DNA from: Acidimicrobiia bacterium
Lineage (GTDB): Bacteria > Actinomycetota > Acidimicrobiia > Spongiisociales > ZC4RG35
DNA length: 6,469 nt
Direction of reading: 5' to 3'
Assembly: GCA_009377735.1 (NCBI GenBank)
Contig: WHTL01000224.1
Location: 1 to 6,469 of the forward strand
The position numbers and the translations under genes are program-made. This document shows, piece after piece, positions 5,257 to 6,469 of the stretch. Below the pieces are notes generated by a model. The model was not told the DNA's origin. It searched no databases and was given only the letters and a program-made list of their open reading frames with translations. The stretch's first letter is position 1. Each line of letters begins with the position of its first letter.

Positions 5257-6469
5257 CTAGGGGCTTTGTCCGTTGGTGGTGTAGGTGTGGCCGAGAGGAC
5301 TGGTCCACACGTAGGTGTCGTCAACCCGTCGCAGTTGCCAGGGGGTTTCGTGTTTGAGTCGATGATGGTGGCGGCATAAAGGTTCCAGGTTCTCAACGAC
5401 GGTGTGACCGCCGTCGGTTCGACTTCGGGTGTGGTCGAGGTCGGAGTCCCGGGCCGGCATGCGACATCCGGGGAAGGCGCATCGGGGACGGCGTGCCTGT
5501 ACCCAGCGTTCCTGTCGGGCGGTGGGGCGCCGTCGGGTAGTCCCGTCAGCCAATACGGCTCCGCTGTCGGGGTGGGTGACGGTGTAGCGCCATTCCCCGT
5601 CGTGGTTGTCTAAGGCTATCTGGCGGGCAATGTCCGACAGGACGGCCCCCCACCCGGGTATCTCCCCAGGAGCTTCGTTCAACCCGGCCAGGGTTTCGAG
5701 GTCGACCCTGAGGTCGACAACCCCCCGATTGTTCGTTGAGGGCAGGTTCCCATCACCCAATAGGAGGTCGGTGAGGACGTCTGCTCTCCGCTGGTCGATA
5801 CCCCGGCCGTCGTCGGGTGTTTGGGCGGTCTTGGCGAGTTCGGTGAGTCTTCTCATCATCGCCGCCACCCGGTCACCAGGCAGCGACGACGCCACCAAGT
5901 TGGCGGTCCCATCAGGATTCTGATACGCCTCCACCGACCGCTGTTCTAACCCGTACTGGTAATGTTCCTTCTCAGTGTCGGCGTGGTCGGTGAGGACGAC
6001 GTTTCGGAGTCGGGTCTGTAACTGGCCGGTGGTCAACTCCCCCGCCCCGTCAACGACCTTGTCGACTACGTGTCGGGCGTCGTCCTCTGTGAGGTGGCAG
6101 GTGGCGTTGATCATCTTCTTAGCCCTCCTCACATCGATCAAACCACTATTCAACGCTTCGCCTACTCGGGGGAGCCGCTCCCACAGATCAATGGCCACAC
6201 CCAATTCGATATCACCGCCACGACGGGTCAGTCTCAGAGCCGTAGCGATCTCCGCGGGGGCGAACTCGTCGTCGAACTCATCCCAACCCACCCGATCGGG
6301 TAGTGAAGTTTCGGATCCGGGGGGACAATGGGCGATCTCGGCCATGGTGGCGTACCTACGAGCCTGATAATGGGCCGCCTGACGTTCCTCCGCCTGCAAC
6401 ACCCTCACCAAGAAATGGCCGTTCAACCGGCTCCGGTCGACCTCACCCAACATCACAGCGAGCTCCGGA
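5257..6469 (-). CDS. DUF222 / HNH endonuclease (13E12-type), 5' end beyond the window
   Basis: The minus-strand frame is open from a TAG at 5257-5259 to the right edge. A GTG at 6456 and an ATG at 6453 lie near the edge, but in-frame codons above them encode ELA leading into VMLGEVDRSRL, a typical DUF222 beginning, so the true start is probably outside. Counting from 6456, DUF222 covers roughly residues 1-290. A C-terminal HNH nuclease domain follows: Cys326 and Cys331 (CAFPGC), Asp341-His342 (DLDH), Asn356 (ENLEPLC), Cys361, His363-365 and His369. The Cys pairs fit a zinc site and DH/N/H the metal catalytic site, so the nuclease looks intact. Such proteins are multi-copy in actinobacteria and relate to the M. 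tuberculosis 13E12 repeat family; their cellular task is poorly known and some sit in mobile DNA. It ends 32 bp from the convergent M24 gene, with no hairpin seen between them. Confidence 0.92.
   Translation of the reverse strand, partial: PELAVMLGEVDRSRLNGHFLVRVLQAEERQAAHYQARRYATMAEIAHCPPGSETSLPDRVGWDEFDDEFAPAEIATALRLTRRGGDIELGVAIDLWERLPRVGEALNSGLIDVRRAKKMINATCHLTEDDARHVVDKVVDGAGELTTGQLQTRLRNVVLTDHADTEKEHYQYGLEQRSVEAYQNPDGTANLVASSLPGDRVAAMMRRLTELAKTAQTPDDGRGIDQRRADVLTDLLLGDGNLPSTNNRGVVDLRVDLETLAGLNEAPGEIPGWGAVLSDIARQIALDNHDGEWRYTVTHPDSGAVLADGTTRRRPTARQERWVQARRPRCAFPGCRMPARDSDLDHTRSRTDGGHTVVENLEPLCRHHHRLKHETPWQLRRVDDTYVWTSPLGHTYTTNGQSP
5453..5458. other. GCCGGC site inside the HNH endonuclease gene
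   Basis: This is the second GCCGGC palindrome seen in the window, lying in the HNH domain region of the DUF222 gene. It is listed because it is a probable target of the restriction-modification pair. The recognition sequence is inferred from family resemblance only. Confidence 0.5.

Noticed and set aside
4932..5357. Plus-strand open frame of 141 codons spanning the M24 3' end
   Set aside because: It is out of frame with the M24 gene and then antisense to the HNH gene; it is low-complexity, rich in Arg, Ser and Trp, with no motif.
5257..6469. Cas9-like or CRISPR-associated HNH gene
   Set aside because: The HNH domain is C-terminal to DUF222, there is no RuvC domain, and no repeat-spacer array exists in the window.

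Overview
The window is GC-rich DNA with actinobacterial character, perhaps Acidimicrobiia or a relative. Three things point that way: a DUF4032 kinase-like protein, a DUF222/HNH (13E12-type) endonuclease, and several TANNNT-N6/7-ATG leaderless-type starts. All three are typical of high-GC Gram-positive phyla. The assignment is an inference, because no rRNA or other marker gene is present.

Layout. (1) Bases 1-123 are the 3' end of a plus-strand gene that looks like the C-terminus of the replicative DNA polymerase III alpha subunit. (2) Bases 124-2661 hold a compact type II restriction-modification module: a C5-cytosine methyltransferase (+), an NgoMIV-family endonuclease (-, convergent with the methyltransferase), and a Vsr-like mismatch nickase (+, divergent from the endonuclease). 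No controller-protein gene is seen. (3) Bases 2698-3915 (-) encode a DUF4032 protein with a kinase-like N-terminal domain, divergent from (4) 3959-5224 (+), an M24 'pita-bread' hydrolase of the creatinase/ectoine-hydrolase type that has lost the metal ligands. (5) From 5257 to the right edge (-) is a DUF222/HNH endonuclease whose 5' end lies outside the window.

How the parts work together. The methyltransferase and endonuclease probably share a CCGG-core target, GCCGGC if specificity follows NgoMIV. The Vsr-like protein would repair T:G mismatches left when 5-methylcytosine at those sites deaminates. The module sits between apparent housekeeping or chromosomal genes and looks like an acquired cassette. 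The kinase-like, M24 and HNH genes show no sequence-visible link to it. I see no tRNA, rRNA, CRISPR array, insertion sequence or attachment site. No wholly new defence system can be supported. The most distinctive points are a possible leaderless four-codon minicistron coupled to the methyltransferase start, a Vsr without its zinc cysteines, an M24 enzyme with every metal ligand replaced, and a change at a recalled outer-base recognition position in the NgoMIV-like enzyme.
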